A DNA stretch of 64,000 nucleotides from NCBI RefSeq assembly GCF_003945595.2, contig NW_024104505.1, positions 1-64,000 of the forward strand, read 5' to 3'. The DNA comes from Pipra filicauda (Eukaryota > Chordata > Aves > Passeriformes > Pipridae). Position numbers and translations under genes: made by a program. Below the pieces are notes generated by a model. It had not been told where the DNA came from and searched no databases. It worked only from the letters and a program-made list of their open reading frames with translations. This document shows positions 1 through 11,439 of this stretch, piece by piece (the stretch's first letter is position 1; every line of letters starts with the position of its first letter).

Positions 1-3000
1 AATGGCCTGTCTGAGAGAGATTAACCCTTGCCACAGAAAACAAAGATAACCTATTGGTGTTTCAGGGAACACACAACGTGAAGTGCTGGACTGAGACACA
101 GTTTGAAATATAAAACCTCAAAATACAGTTTTGCAGTAAAAAGGTTCTTCAACCAAAGAAAAGCAGTGAAAAAACACTGAAAAAACAGGTCAGACTGGAA
201 TGATTCCCAGATTCTTCATACTTGTAAAAAATAAACCACTGGAGAAGATGTATGCAAAGTAAGTTGCCTAAAAAGCCAAACAAGATGAGAAGGTTTATGG
301 CTTACAAATTCTCCTGAACCCACGGCATATTTCTGAAGGCCTGGAATGGATGGTGCTGCCAGTACCACACAGTACACACATTATAATTATTTAATTTAGG
401 AGAAGAACATAATCAAATCAAAGGAGAAAATGTAACTGAAACTGCAACCGTCTGCTGACAATGTGTGACACGTGACCAACACCACAGCTGCCTTGTAACC
501 CTTTGTCATCATGAGGAGGATTAAACTACTTCCCTATTTATTTAAATAAAAATTCAAAGTGGCAAAGATGCTGGAGAAGCCTTAATGACCACAGTGACTA
601 TACGGAACAACTACTTTCCTACATACTACCATACCGTTCTGGCACACACTTGTTTGCTCTACAATGAACCTTTTTAGAGTCCCATCAAAGTCAGCATTTC
701 TCATGTGATTTAGAGAGGTTCTGCTACATATGATACCATTGAGTCCAATGTTTAGCACACCCAAAGTATGTGCTTACCCATATCTAAATTGACGTTCAGC
801 ATTGCAACAGAACATTTCTCTTATATAACCATTATGTTAATTTTACTAACATTTTCTTCAAGTCGGAAATATTGAAACTGCAAAGATAAAATGTGGATTT
901 AATCAATGCAATAATATAACTACATTTTAGATTGAGTATTATTAAATTCCAGGCCAGACACTCACACAGATCAGTGTTTTAAGTGGACTGCTGTACTGTA
1001 AAGATGTGACCACCTCAAAATCCAGTCCCCAGTACGGACTGTTGTTGGACTTGTGTCAATTTGATCAGTTGGTGGTTTGAGAAGTTAAAATTTTGTCAAA
1101 CTTACTCATACTGAGTGGTATCTTATTTCCTCCATGGCCTCACCAACTTAAAATAGAATATTTGTATGCAGATACAGGGGAGTAGGGTAGGGTATGAAAT
1201 GATCTGCCTAAAAAAACGTGAATGTTAATCATGTGTGTAAATGTATCTTATATTGTGGCCTATATTTGTAATCATAAATCTTTCTCTTTTTTTTTTTTAG
1301 CATTCCAATTCATCCTAATAATAAGTTTCACTTATGTGGCGGACTTTAAATAAATTACTTGTCAACTACAGTTCAATTAATTACAGAATGTATGCAATGA
1401 ACACTTCAGGTGTACTCATCCAGGTCTAATACATACTTAAAAGTACGTACACTGCTTTCTAATAATTTCTAATTAAATAAAACATTTCATTCTACCTAGA
1501 TTTTTTTTTAAAGTGTTTGGTTGACCCAATCCAGTAGCACTAGTACTTGGCTTGGTCTCCAAACAAAACAACTATTTGTTCATACAGTCTAGCTGGTGAC
1601 TGCTTTCCACCTCTGTGCTCTATTTGAACCTCGTGTCATTCAGTTTACTACAGAAGCTACTATGGCTTTGTCAAAGGCACCTGAATGTTTCCTTTTGTTA
1701 TTTCTGGTTCCCACTGATACCCAAAAGTAAAGAGTAGTGAACTCCAAATTGAAGTTCTGTGTGAGAAAGAGCAAATGGAATTATGCTTGATTAATTATTT
1801 GCTTATGTGTATGTTTATTTTTGTATATTTACATCCTCTTGAGCACCTTCAGGAAATAATGTTCTTAATAAATTTTCCAATTTTTGCAGAGTTTCTTTTT
1901 CAAAGAAGATGTCATGTATTGAAATTACACTTAAGGAAGAATCTCAGTTGTGATCACACAAGTTTGAAGGACTGCTCTGAGAGGGCATATAAGGGTAAAA
2001 CAATGGAGTTTGTCATGCTTCCAAACACAGTCTCACACAAAAAAGATGATGCAGATGAAGGGTGCAAAGCTATATTCATTATTACTGAAATAAAATACAT
2101 TGGCATGTTACTATCTTGAGCCATCTAAACTAACGCAAAAAATGTGGGTGGGAAGAGAGTAGCACAATTTGCATAGCCTATGTTCCCTAATTTTGGCCAG
2201 TAATTTGATACATACATCTTTGGTTCCTGGCATACCAACAAGAGATTCAAGCACATGAAGCCCTCTTACATATCCCCTAATGCTTCAAGGAAGTTCCTTG
2301 CTCTAACTCTTTGCTTTTCAAAATGATTTGCTACTAAAAACATATACCTGTAACCCTCATTATCAGCAGAGTAACCTCTTCCAATCAGCACAGAGATGGT
2401 TTATCCTGTGAAATTTGGCAAGTAAAAAATTAGTCCTGCGCAGACTAATGGAGACACATTCTGTGTCTCTCTCTGTATTTCCACTGACTTTCCCACACTA
2501 GCCAGCTCTTAGGAACACAATATAGATTTGCTTTGACATCACTCCAGTAACTCCTTGTAACATAGGCTACCACTGAAAGAAAACCCCAATGGGTCATCTC
2601 TTCCACATTTAGGCTGCCTACCTGTAAGTCAGGTGCACTACCTCACTGAACAGTGGCCTCCCCAAGAGAGCAGATTGTTGCAATGGGAAGGCAGATACCC
2701 AGCTCTGGAGAATAGCTGGCTGGTGTCTGGACCAACAGAGGGGAGCTGTGATGGCTTTAGGAAGCTTGTATCTGGTATTGAACTAAGTGAACTGAGTTAA
2801 TTCTATGTTTTCTGCCATAGTCTGGACTTTGGTGCCGTTCAAACAAACATGCCAAGGTAATTCCTTCCCACCTGGATACTCAGAGAATTACATAACCAGA
2901 TCCATCTTGTGTCCAGTCTTTCCCCTCAATCACATAAGAATAATAGGTCTCTCAGTAAAACAAGTCAGAAAATGGAACTCCCTTTTAGTCAAAACCCCAA

Positions 3001-5900
3001 TGGCAAAAAACCTCCAACTGTTCTTCTCACAAAGAGAATTCCAGAAAAAGGAAAAAAAAGGCATAAACAGATTTTTCTGTTTCCTGGGTGCCCATCTACA
3101 CAAACTCGTCACTGCTTTCTTCAGAGTGGACAGTGAAACCAGGGCAACCACCCAGCAAAGAGCTGTGGACCTCCTGTACCAAAGTTCCCTCTTCCCTCCA
3201 AGCTGCCAGGTGCCTCTGGGAAGGGTGGGACTGAAGGAAGCTGAGAAGAGGTCAAAAACAAGAACAGCCAGAAAATCCTGGCTTGTCTTCCCAATAGCAG
3301 AGCATAATCATTTTTACGGAAAGGGCATTTCTTCCAGGATATCATTCTAATATAAAACTTCCTATCAGATAACCCTAGCAGATGTCCTGACCTGGGTTTT
3401 CCTGACTGTTTTGTGTCAGCATGGGAGGGAAGACACAGAAACTCACCTCCATGATCATTGGGACAGACAAGTCACAGAGAGTTAGGGATTATACTCTCAG
3501 AGTTGCAAAAAATGACTTGGAGATCCAAGTCCTCCTGAAATTGGTTGCCTCATGTATCTTGTTCCAGTGATATGCCCCAGTATTCAGCTGGTTTAAACAT
3601 TTCCAGTAAATACCTGAAAAAACACCATGTGGGATTCTCCTTTTTGATTTTCTTTTCCTTCCTTTCACCACACTCTACAGACATTCCAGTCCGGAAGGAA
3701 TGAACAGGGACGCATCTGCAAGCCAGCCTCAGTGCCTGTCTGACCTTCCAATCCAAAATGTTAACACTCAACCCAGGATCCATCTTTCCCTTTCTTTTCC
3801 ATTGTTGTTTGATATTTCTCAGTGATTCTTCCTCGATGGGCACATAAGTCACATTCTGCTTTCAACTCTACTCAGATTCTTCACTTAAGAAGCAACTCTG
3901 TGAATCCTGCTGCTTTCATTCCCACCCATGGCCATCTCTGGCTTTCTCCTGATATGCAGTGCCCTGATTTCTTGCTGTTTGACTGAGGAACCAACACATG
4001 TATGCAGAAGACTTTGAAGAATATAAGTGAAAAGATTTCTTTAAATAACCGTGGCTTAGATCAGGAGAGGCAAACAAATGAGATTTGGGGTTTCCTGTGA
4101 GATCGGTAGTGATGGGCTCATGCTTTGTCCTGCATTCCCTTAGCTGCCTGCCACAAGTCTTCCAGCCGTTTCCTGGAAAGCAACCAACTGATTGTGTTCC
4201 CACTTTACTAAGGCCATAAACAGTGACAGACTTGGCTCATCTGGCACCACTCAGCTGAGCCTTATCTGGACCCCACTGCAACCCCGATGAAGAAAACACC
4301 GTCCTGCCTAATTCTCTGTATGTACACTGTAAATACCTGAAGATATGCTTAGTATGAGTGAGGTATCAAGGCTGTGACTTCCCTACTATTGCTTCTGGCA
4401 GTCTCATGCCAATTGTCCATAACTCACTTTGGCAAGCCGGCAGCTTCCAGCATCTGAAAGCTGAAAATAGGAAAGGGCATTTGCAGGTCGGTGATACAAT
4501 GTGTGCTTGGCTTTAAAAAGGATTGCAAACTTAAGGCAGTGGAGAGTAAAAAGACATACCAGTATCACCATGGATATGTGACATTAAACAAACCACTTGT
4601 CATGATACACAGCTGACTACATGCCAAATGGAACAGGATCTTCTTATTATTCATTGTTTTGCCCCACAAAACCTGCACACCAATGAGAAAGAAAAAACTC
4701 CAGAAAGGTACTGTCACTTTTCTGATCATCCCTGGCCATACTGGAGGTCCTCACTCAATCGGAACTCCCAGATGTCCACCTACTCACATGCATTTGAAGA
4801 CCAAAAGGTGAAATCATGGTGGGCACCCTACTTGATCACTGCAGGAAGGGAAGCTGCAGGATGAGGTAACTTCCTTGAGGTAACTCGGACACTTTTAAAG
4901 CTTCCTGTCCTCCCAGTGCTTTGATTCCACCCCTGTACCTCACAGCTGGGGTGTCAGCTGTGTATTTTCCTGGTGTCAAACCACTACCACCTGCCCACAT
5001 GGCTTTGCTAAGGATTGCACCAGCCACACGGGAAATCACTCATCCATTATATCTCACTGCATCCAGGAACCCAGCTCTGGCTCCATGCAAAGGAGAGATG
5101 AGGTGGAGGTTACCCTCCTTTTGATTTCACCTTTATATTTCGCTGCACCAAGGACCTAGCCCACCCAAAAGGAGGCAGGACATGCCACATGGACTGCATC
5201 TTGAAGTATCCCATTTGCCCTCACCTGTGCCTCCTGGGGAGGCCCTCCAGCACCACTGCATCCTTGCAAACTGCTTGGAAGAGTAGAAACCTCATGGAAG
5301 CCTACAGGATGGCTGCTTTGACATCCAATTCACAATTCCTGGTGCTGAGGGGAGTGTCCTATCTACCACTGTGCCCGCAGACAGCTGAAAGCAGGAAAAA
5401 AGAGGGGAAGCAGAAAGCCAGGAGAAGCCACTATGGAAAACGGGCCCACCATCCAGCACTGCCCTGTGGCATGCTTCCCCTGGCCCTTCAGTTCGTCCCT
5501 GCTACTTCAGCATGGCTGCCCTTCAGAGAGGAGCTGGTGGATCTGGAGCAAGAGGCAGGAGCGCCGGTAGGGTAGGGGGTGTCTTGGATACACATGGCCC
5601 CGCCTGGGCTGTGCAGCAAGGCAGGGCATTGCCGAGCAGGAGGAGCGACAGCGGACGTGCCCAGCCAGGGCGACTGCCCGTGCAAATCCTGTGCCCACCT
5701 GCACTCCTCGTCTTCTGTTCGTCTTTGCCATTGCAAGGAAAACAATCGTAAATAACAATAATAAACCCCATCACACCGGCCAAGGGCAAGAGTGAGTGGG
5801 CACTCGCCCTGCACAGCCCCGGGGGCTGTGGGGCAAAAACAAGGGATGGAAGGACGTGGGAGTAGGAAGAGTGCCGGCACCCTCATACACACACCTCCTG
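1..5900. other. Gene-free upstream region of CITED2
   Basis: This AT-rich stretch holds no coding region I recognise, no RNA gene and no clear transposon. Short open frames occur in all phases but lack domains, splice context or codon bias. The longest (2805-3350, 181 codons, + strand) has no recognisable motif. In vertebrates the DNA around CITED2 often contains distal enhancers; long AT-rich tracts at roughly 0.8-1.5 kb could be conserved non-coding elements, but single-sequence inspection cannot show this. Three loosely similar units lie at 4921-5160 (see findings). Confidence 0.5.
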
Positions 5901-6510
5901 CATGCGGCGCCCGTGTCTGTGGAAAAAGGTGGATTTCGGATCTCGCCTCTGGGAGAGCGGCTGGCTCCAAGGACGCCCACGCGGGTTCTGTGGCCTCACG
6001 CCGGCGGATCCGGGCACCTGCACCGCGGAAGCGCCGGAGGGATGGGCCTCGCCCTGCCCGGGCAGCGCCGCTGGAGCGCTCAGCCCCACGCGTGTCCGCG
6101 CCCGCCGCGCGAGCGGACGGGGCGCCGGGGCCGCCGGCGATGCCGGGACGCGGAGCCGGACGGGGCCGCGGGCGGAGAGTGAGCGGCGGCGGGGTGCGCG
6201 GGGTGCCGCTCCTGCCACCCCTCCGCCGAGCCCCGCTTTGTTCCCAGGGGAGGCGCTGAGAGGGGCGCCGCAGAGCGGACCAGGGGCAGGGAGCGGGGTG
6301 CCTGGGTGCCTTCCCGACCCGCCGGGCCCCTTCCCGCGTGTCTCCCTACACGCGCGTACCCCGCTGTCTGCGCGCGCGCCCTGCGTGTTCAGTGTTTGGC
6401 TTACCGCCCCCCCAGTTTCTCCCCCCCAACACCTCCTTCCCTCCCCCCCGCCCCGCTTGCTCCAGGTTTTACTTCTGGTTGCCTGTAAGGGTTTTGCTCC
6501 TCCCTTCTGA

Positions 6511-6545
6511 AATCCTATATTAGCCGCGGCCAAAGCCGTGTAAGG
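6511..6545 (+). promoter_or_regulatory. CITED2: Putative CITED2 core promoter (TATA/CArG-like)
   Basis: TATATTAG at 6516-6523 sits about 220 bp before the exon 1 donor. This would place transcription start near 6545 and give a 5'UTR exon of about 195 bp. The surrounding CCTATATTAG also matches an SRF CArG box with one mismatch. The start site is inferred from element spacing only; no cap-site data are available. Confidence 0.45.
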
Positions 6546-6739
6546 AACATAGCTCATTGTTGGCAAGTGCCGATGCGACTCGCGGAGAGGCGAGAACCAG
6601 GTCCGGGGCTGCGGCAGCGATCGCGGCGCCGTCACGTCAGCGCCGGGGAGAGGGAGTCGGGAAAGCCCTCTCTATGCTGGGTGACTCTCGCTGACTGATT
6701 CCACCGCCACCTTTGAAGGAGAAAAAGAAGCCGGGAGGT
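6545..6739 (+). other. CITED2: CITED2 exon 1, non-coding (5' boundary approximate)
   Basis: The 3' boundary is supported by a strong donor, GGGAG|GTGAGT, with GT at 6740-6741. CITED2 orthologues have a 5'UTR exon separated from the single coding exon by a short intron, and this arrangement fits. The 5' end is estimated from the TATA-like element upstream. No ATG-initiated frame in this exon joins to the CITED2 frame. Confidence 0.6.
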
Positions 6740-7375
6740 GAGTGCGGCGGTTCTCGTGGCTGGTGCTGGGTGTCCCTTTTGTGTGCAACAGGAAAAACGT
6801 GACTGTATAAACACCCGAGGAGAGGTGTTTCTCGGCTGCCTTGGCTTCACGTCGTTATCTATGCACTACCGTATTTTTAACAAAATAATTGGGACTTAAT
6901 TCCGAAAGTTGCTGACAGCGGCTAGGTGGGACTTGCCAATTCTTTGCTTGTTCCCCCAAGTTAGCGCGAGTGCCGTGGGAATCCGCTGCCTTCCCGGGCG
7001 AAGCCGGGGGGCTCGGGCGCCTTCGGGGCGCGGGGAGGCGGCTGCCGAGGCCGAACGCGACGCTCCCCGCCGATAGGTATGCGCGACTTGGAGTGGGAAG
7101 GCGTGCTGCCCACCGGATTAGCGGAGGGGACCGGGATTTTCGTGCCGCAGGCTCCCCTTTTATTTTTCCCCTTTGTACTCCATGGTGGAGCCACGGTATA
7201 TTTTTGGGTTTGGGTTGGTTTGGTTCTTTTCCCCCTCTCCCGAGAAGGAGAGGACTGCAGCACCAGCGGAGTATTTTCTGCCATGTCCAGGCAGATGCAG
7301 CTGGTCTGGGAGAGGGCGGCTGGATGTCCGAGGAAGGGTGTATTTTCCTAATGTATTCACGCGCTAACTTTCCAG
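6740..7375 (+). other. CITED2: CITED2 5'UTR intron
   Basis: This 636-bp intron begins with GTGAGT and ends CTAACTTTCCAG at 7375. A branch-like CTAAC lies close to the acceptor. It is GC-rich in its middle, being part of the CpG island. The acceptor AG is followed at once by GTGAGC, so the acceptor also forms a strong donor consensus (see findings). Confidence 0.65.
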
Positions 7376-7382
7376 GTGAGCA

Positions 7383-8102
7383 ATGGCAGACCACATGATG
7401 GCCATGAACCACGGGCGATTTCCCGACGGATCTGGCGGGCTCCACCACCACCCTGCGCACCGGATGGGCATGGGGCAGTTTCCCACCCCCCATCACCACC
7501 ACCAGCAGCAGCAGCCGCCGCAGCAACACGCCTTCAGCGCCCTGATGGGCGACCATATACATTACGGAGCTGGGAATATGAACGCGAGCAGCGGGGTGAG
7601 GCACGCCATGGGGCCGGGCGGCGTGAACGGAGGGCACCCGGCCGGCAGCATGCCGCCCCCCGCCCGCTTCAGCGGCTCCCAGTTCATGGCTCCCCCCGTC
7701 GCCAGCCCAGGAGGGCAGCTGAGCGCCAGCATGCAGCTCCAGAAGCTGAACAACCAGTACTTCAGCCACCACCCCTACCCCCACAGCCACTACATGCCGG
7801 ACTTGCACCCCGGCAGCCACCAGCTGAACGGCAGCAGCCAGCAGCATTTCAGGGACTGCAACCCCAAGCACGGCGGCGGCGGCAGCGGCTTGCCGCCCTC
7901 CGTCCCCCACGTCCCCGCGGCAATGCTGCCGCCCAATGTCATAGACACGGACTTCATCGACGAGGAGGTCCTCATGTCCTTAGTCATCGAAATGGGGCTG
8001 GATCGCATCAAGGAGCTTCCCGAGCTGTGGTTGGGACAGAACGAGTTTGACTTCATGACAGACTTCGTTTGCAAACAGCAGCCCAGTAGGGTGAGCTGCT
8101 GA
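7383..8102 (+). CDS. CITED2: CITED2, Cbp/p300-interacting transactivator 2
   Basis: Single-exon coding region of 239 codons plus stop. CITED2 is a nuclear co-regulator that binds the TAZ1 (CH1) domain of CBP/p300, competes with HIF-1alpha to damp the hypoxia response, and co-activates TFAP2; it is needed for heart, neural tube and left-right development. The N-terminus [13 protein letters not shown] is the conserved CR1 block. A His/Gln tract covers residues 37-48. The conserved [11 protein letters not shown] block is at 117-127. The C-terminal transactivation domain is at about 185-239, starting [12 protein letters not shown], with the LPEL motif at 212-215 and the invariant end QPSRVSC. The protein is about 30 residues shorter than human CITED2 (270), mainly because the Ser/Gly-rich junction is reduced to a short Gly run at 164-169. 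The start ATG at 7383 lies 7 nt after the splice acceptor and gives the family N-terminus. Confidence 0.97.
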   Translation: MADHMMAMNHGRFPDGSGGLHHHPAHRMGMGQFPTPHHHHQQQQPPQQHAFSALMGDHIHYGAGNMNASSGVRHAMGPGGVNGGHPAGSMPPPARFSGSQFMAPPVASPGGQLSASMQLQKLNNQYFSHHPYPHSHYMPDLHPGSHQLNGSSQQHFRDCNPKHGGGGSGLPPSVPHVPAAMLPPNVIDTDFIDEEVLMSLVIEMGLDRIKELPELWLGQNEFDFMTDFVCKQQPSRVSC

Positions 8103-9000
8103 TTCATTTAAAACAAACAAAGGACTTTTATCGGTGCGAATGAAAACATTCCCCTAGACACGGTGTCTCACTTTTCAGGGCTTGAAAAGGTGAGAATCTG
8201 GAAAGCAGAGTCAAATATGCGCTTGTATAATTTTTTTTTTTTTTAAATCGCTGCCACCACTTTTTTTTTTTTTTGGTAGCTTTGTCACTAACCTCCCCTC
8301 CCGTAGTAATAATATCTAGCAAACTCTGCCTTTTTATGTTGGTCACTACCCTCCCCACCTCCCTCTCTTAATTTCCTTGCAGTAACATGCCCATAATTCC
8401 CACAGTGCTGAACTGTTAGATATTAATCTTGGCAAATTCCTTAATCTTGTGGATTTTGTAAACGATGATTTTCAATGACTTGAACTGCATTCAAATTCTG
8501 AGTGAACAGGGAAAAGAATTGCATTCATTAGTTCGTTGCATGAACTTTGAAGGGCAGACACTACTGCACAAAAGCTGCCATCTTGCTTAATTTTTAACTA
8601 TGCATTGCAGTGCAGACTAATTTTTTTTTTCTGAATACGCTAAACTGGAAGCTTAACAGATGTGGGCCAAACCTTTCCGGATCAGGAAAAGTAATACTGT
8701 TACTTAAAAAGTCTGCTACCCATTCCCCTTCCCCCATATGTATAGACAATAATATGGTGTGGATGGAATGTTGACTAGTGGCAAACATTTCACAGATCTT
8801 TTTTTATTTTGTTTCTGTCTTCAGCGTTTTGACACTGTGCTAATATAGTTTATTCAGTACATGAAAAGATACTACTGTGTTGAAAGCTTTTCAGGAAATT
8901 TTGACAGTATTTTTGTACAAAACATTTTTTTGAGAAAATATTGTTAATTTATTCTATTTTAATTTGCCAATGTCAATAAAAAGTTAAGAAATTCTTTAGT
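8103..9000 (+). other. CITED2: CITED2 3'UTR
   Basis: After the stop codon comes about 0.9 kb of AT-rich sequence with several ATTTA-type motifs and two poly(T) runs (around 8230 and 8262). This is typical of a short-lived, inducible mRNA. It ends at the polyadenylation signal at 8975-8980. The length agrees with the roughly 0.9-kb 3'UTR I recall for mammalian CITED2. A second AATAAA at 9241-9246 could serve a longer form. Confidence 0.7.
8975..8980 (+). terminator. CITED2: CITED2 polyadenylation signal AATAAA
   Basis: AATAAA lies 873 bp past the stop codon and is followed by a T-rich stretch (TTCTTTAGTTTTTCTAG) suited to CstF binding. A second AATAAA at 9241-9246 and ATTTA-rich sequence at 9320-9420 may support a longer isoform. 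Confidence 0.65.
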
Positions 9001-11430
9001 TTTTCTAGAAGTCATTTACCAGTATTTTTCTTCAAAACTCTTCCCCACTGTCCCCGGTAAGTAGAACATCTATCTGTACAACCGTGTTGGTGTGCAAAAA
9101 GACATTCCAAAATAGAAAGTACACTACACCCATATATACGTCATGGTGAACTCAGTAGGTGAGTGGGATTTGAACATACTTACAGCATAAAGCCTCATGC
9201 GTAACATTGTAATATGCCTGTCAGTGTGGTTTTTCTGAAAAATAAAGTTGCCAAGGCGCAACTTTTTTGTGACTTGCCAACATACTTGCTTTAAATGTAG
9301 TTGTCCAGAGTTATGATGCATAAAGTATTTATTATATTTATCTATTAAACTTGTAATTTTATAAATCTGCTTTCATTTATATAGTAGACTTTGTTCTTTT
9401 GTATATTTATTATATCACCTGGAAGAGTTATGTAAAAAGACATATATAAAAAGTATTTGTAATGTGGGAAGGGGGGGGGGGGGTGTCATCCTGTCCCTCT
9501 CACCTCACAGGAGACTGTTGCATCAATCCAGACCTGCATCACACTGGAGCCGATTGCATTTCATTTCCAGTGGCTTAGGAGAGGGGGCATAGCATATATC
9601 CTTGAAGTATTCCACAGTGGGATATCTCTGACCCTTCTCTCCCACAAATTGCTACCAACTGAAGTCACTGAAACAAATCCATACAGTTCTACTTTAAATA
9701 TTTTGGGGGAAAATGCCCTTTATTTTAAGGCAGCTGATACCTTGCTCCTTTAATGCCAACTTGCTGCCTTCTGCCCTCATTGGCCCTTTGGCAAAGCTCC
9801 TGCACAAATATTTAGTTCAGTGAGGGCTGTGGGACTAGGACCCTAATAATACATTTAATCCTGTTTAGCCATGCTTCCCAAGTTCGATACCGGACCAGTA
9901 TCACCATGCTGTCTTTTTGCCTACTTTTTAATCCACATCTTCCCACTTTATTAGGAAGAAAACCAGTGTGGTGGATATAGTTAAATTTTAAACCTGGTCA
10001 CATAAACAGCGGAGAATATCACCACACAATGGGAGTGTAAATAGCAGTGTTTTGAATCCAGCGGGGAAGTTAAACTGATTGCTATTGCTAAGATTGTCCC
10101 AGCTGGTGAGAAAAGTGATACTTGGCCTTCTTTGCCTTAAGACAGGAAGCAGCTAATATGTTTTATGAATGTTAAAAACAAAACAAAACAAAACAAAACA
10201 AAACAAAAAACAAAAACAAAAAAAAAACCAAACAAAAACAACCAAACCCCAAGTAAATATTGAAGTATTAGCAAAGATAGAAAAAAGGAAGTGTACACTT
10301 CTGGGAAAACCTGAGATGACAAAATTTTCTCTGCAGGCAGTGACAGCCCATTCTTAGACAACTCTCAGTACCCAACAATTTAAAAAAAGGAACCTTCTGG
10401 CTTCAGCTAGTGATGGCTAACATTTTGTGACAGTAAATTTAACATCAAATGGCAGTGAATGATAACTTACTAACTCACCAATAACGTAAGAGCGTTTAGA
10501 AGAATACAGCTGTTGTTTTAAGACCCATTGCCCAATTTGCTACTATATAAATCCTTTTTCCATTTTTAAGGCTGTTTGATTGGTGCACGGTTCATTGCCC
10601 TCTTCTGCTGGAGTTTGGGAGGGTGACTTTTCTGATTCTTATCAACTTCTTGTAAAACAGACTATCAGATTATGTGCATAGCGAATTGCATAGATGTTTA
10701 AAGCCTCAGCAATCTCCTAAAACAAAAGGGAATACTCTCACTTTAATGATAGGCACTTTTGCTTCATAAAGTTGATTAAACAACAGATTCTTCACAGTTG
10801 AGACATCACTACTTAAGTCTGTCAACATTAAATCCTTCTATATAAGCTTTTCCAAGAATAGGCAGTTCCATGTGCACACTGGTAGAGTCTATTTGCGTAC
10901 AACACCTTGTAAAACTCCTGAGAGCTGCTGCCTCTTAAGTAACAGCAGCTACTGAAAGCACTGGCTTTGGGCAATGCATCGCCAAGGGTTTTGTGATTTC
11001 TTAAAAGTTGACCCTGGGGAAATTTGCCAAACAATCATATTATCTACCTTGTCCCTTAATTTCTAATGAAGAGTCATATCCTAGTGGATAACACAACTGT
11101 GTATTTTCTTATTCATAATATCCACCAAGTAATTCTGGGGGCCTGACCCTCATCTTGCCAGTGTGAACCCCTTGGCAATGCTCCCGATGGCTGAGGCAGT
11201 AACAGACTTTCAAGTAGATCCTCTCTGGCCTCCATGCTGCTTGGAAATACACTGAAGTAATTTATTATTGGAACCGAGTGATTAGTGAAGGATGCACGGC
11301 GACCTAGTTCTCCAGCTCCTCATGAAGGACACTGCCATCCCGCTAAGTTTCTGTCAGTGCAGGAAACTTGACCTCTGTACTTTGGCTGTTTTTCAAGAAC
11401 TTCCAACATGGTACATGAGATCTGCTCCTC
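9001..11430. other. Gene-free stretch between CITED2 and the second CpG island
   Basis: This stretch is AT-rich and has no recognised gene. It contains a second AATAAA (9241-9246), a run of 13 G at 9471-9483, and an AAAAC pentanucleotide repeat at about 10174-10236. Short open frames here show no family resemblance. Confidence 0.6.
10174..10236 (+). repeat. (AAAAC)n microsatellite
   Basis: Six near-perfect AAAAC units are followed by degenerate A-rich units with interspersed C. It is a simple sequence repeat and may derive from the poly(A) tail of an old retroposed sequence, although no body is recognisable next to it. Confidence 0.9.
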
Positions 11431-11439
11431 TTTAAGCCA

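Larger units (their letters stand above)
5950..7950. promoter_or_regulatory. CITED2: CpG island over CITED2 promoter, 5'UTR and coding exon
   Basis: CpG dinucleotides are dense from about 5.95 kb to the end of the CITED2 coding exon, against a CpG-poor background on both sides. The island spans the putative promoter, exon 1, the 5'UTR intron and most of the coding exon, as expected for a broadly expressed, stress-inducible transcription cofactor gene. It explains the many long, proline/arginine/alanine-rich open frames on both strands here, which are composition artefacts. Within it are several RCGTG hypoxia-response-type cores (5854, 6090, 6336, 6383) and a CRE-like GTCACGTCAG at 6631-6640. 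Confidence 0.85.

Noticed and set aside
5883..6635. 250-codon minus frame and several 100-200-codon + frames in the CITED2 promoter CpG island
   Set aside because: The compositions are low in complexity and Arg/Pro/Ala-rich, no family is recognisable, and all coincide with the CpG island where stops are rare.
6855..7910. 351-codon open frame on the minus strand across the CITED2 intron and coding exon
   Set aside because: It begins at a GTG, not an ATG, lies in the CpG island and is Ala/Pro/Arg/Gly-rich. It is a shadow of GC-rich sequence opposite CITED2.
7376..8050. 224-codon + frame overlapping almost all of CITED2
   Set aside because: It starts at GTG in the splice junction, and its Pro/Arg/Gln-rich translation has no domain. 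High GC at third positions of CITED2 keeps this frame open.
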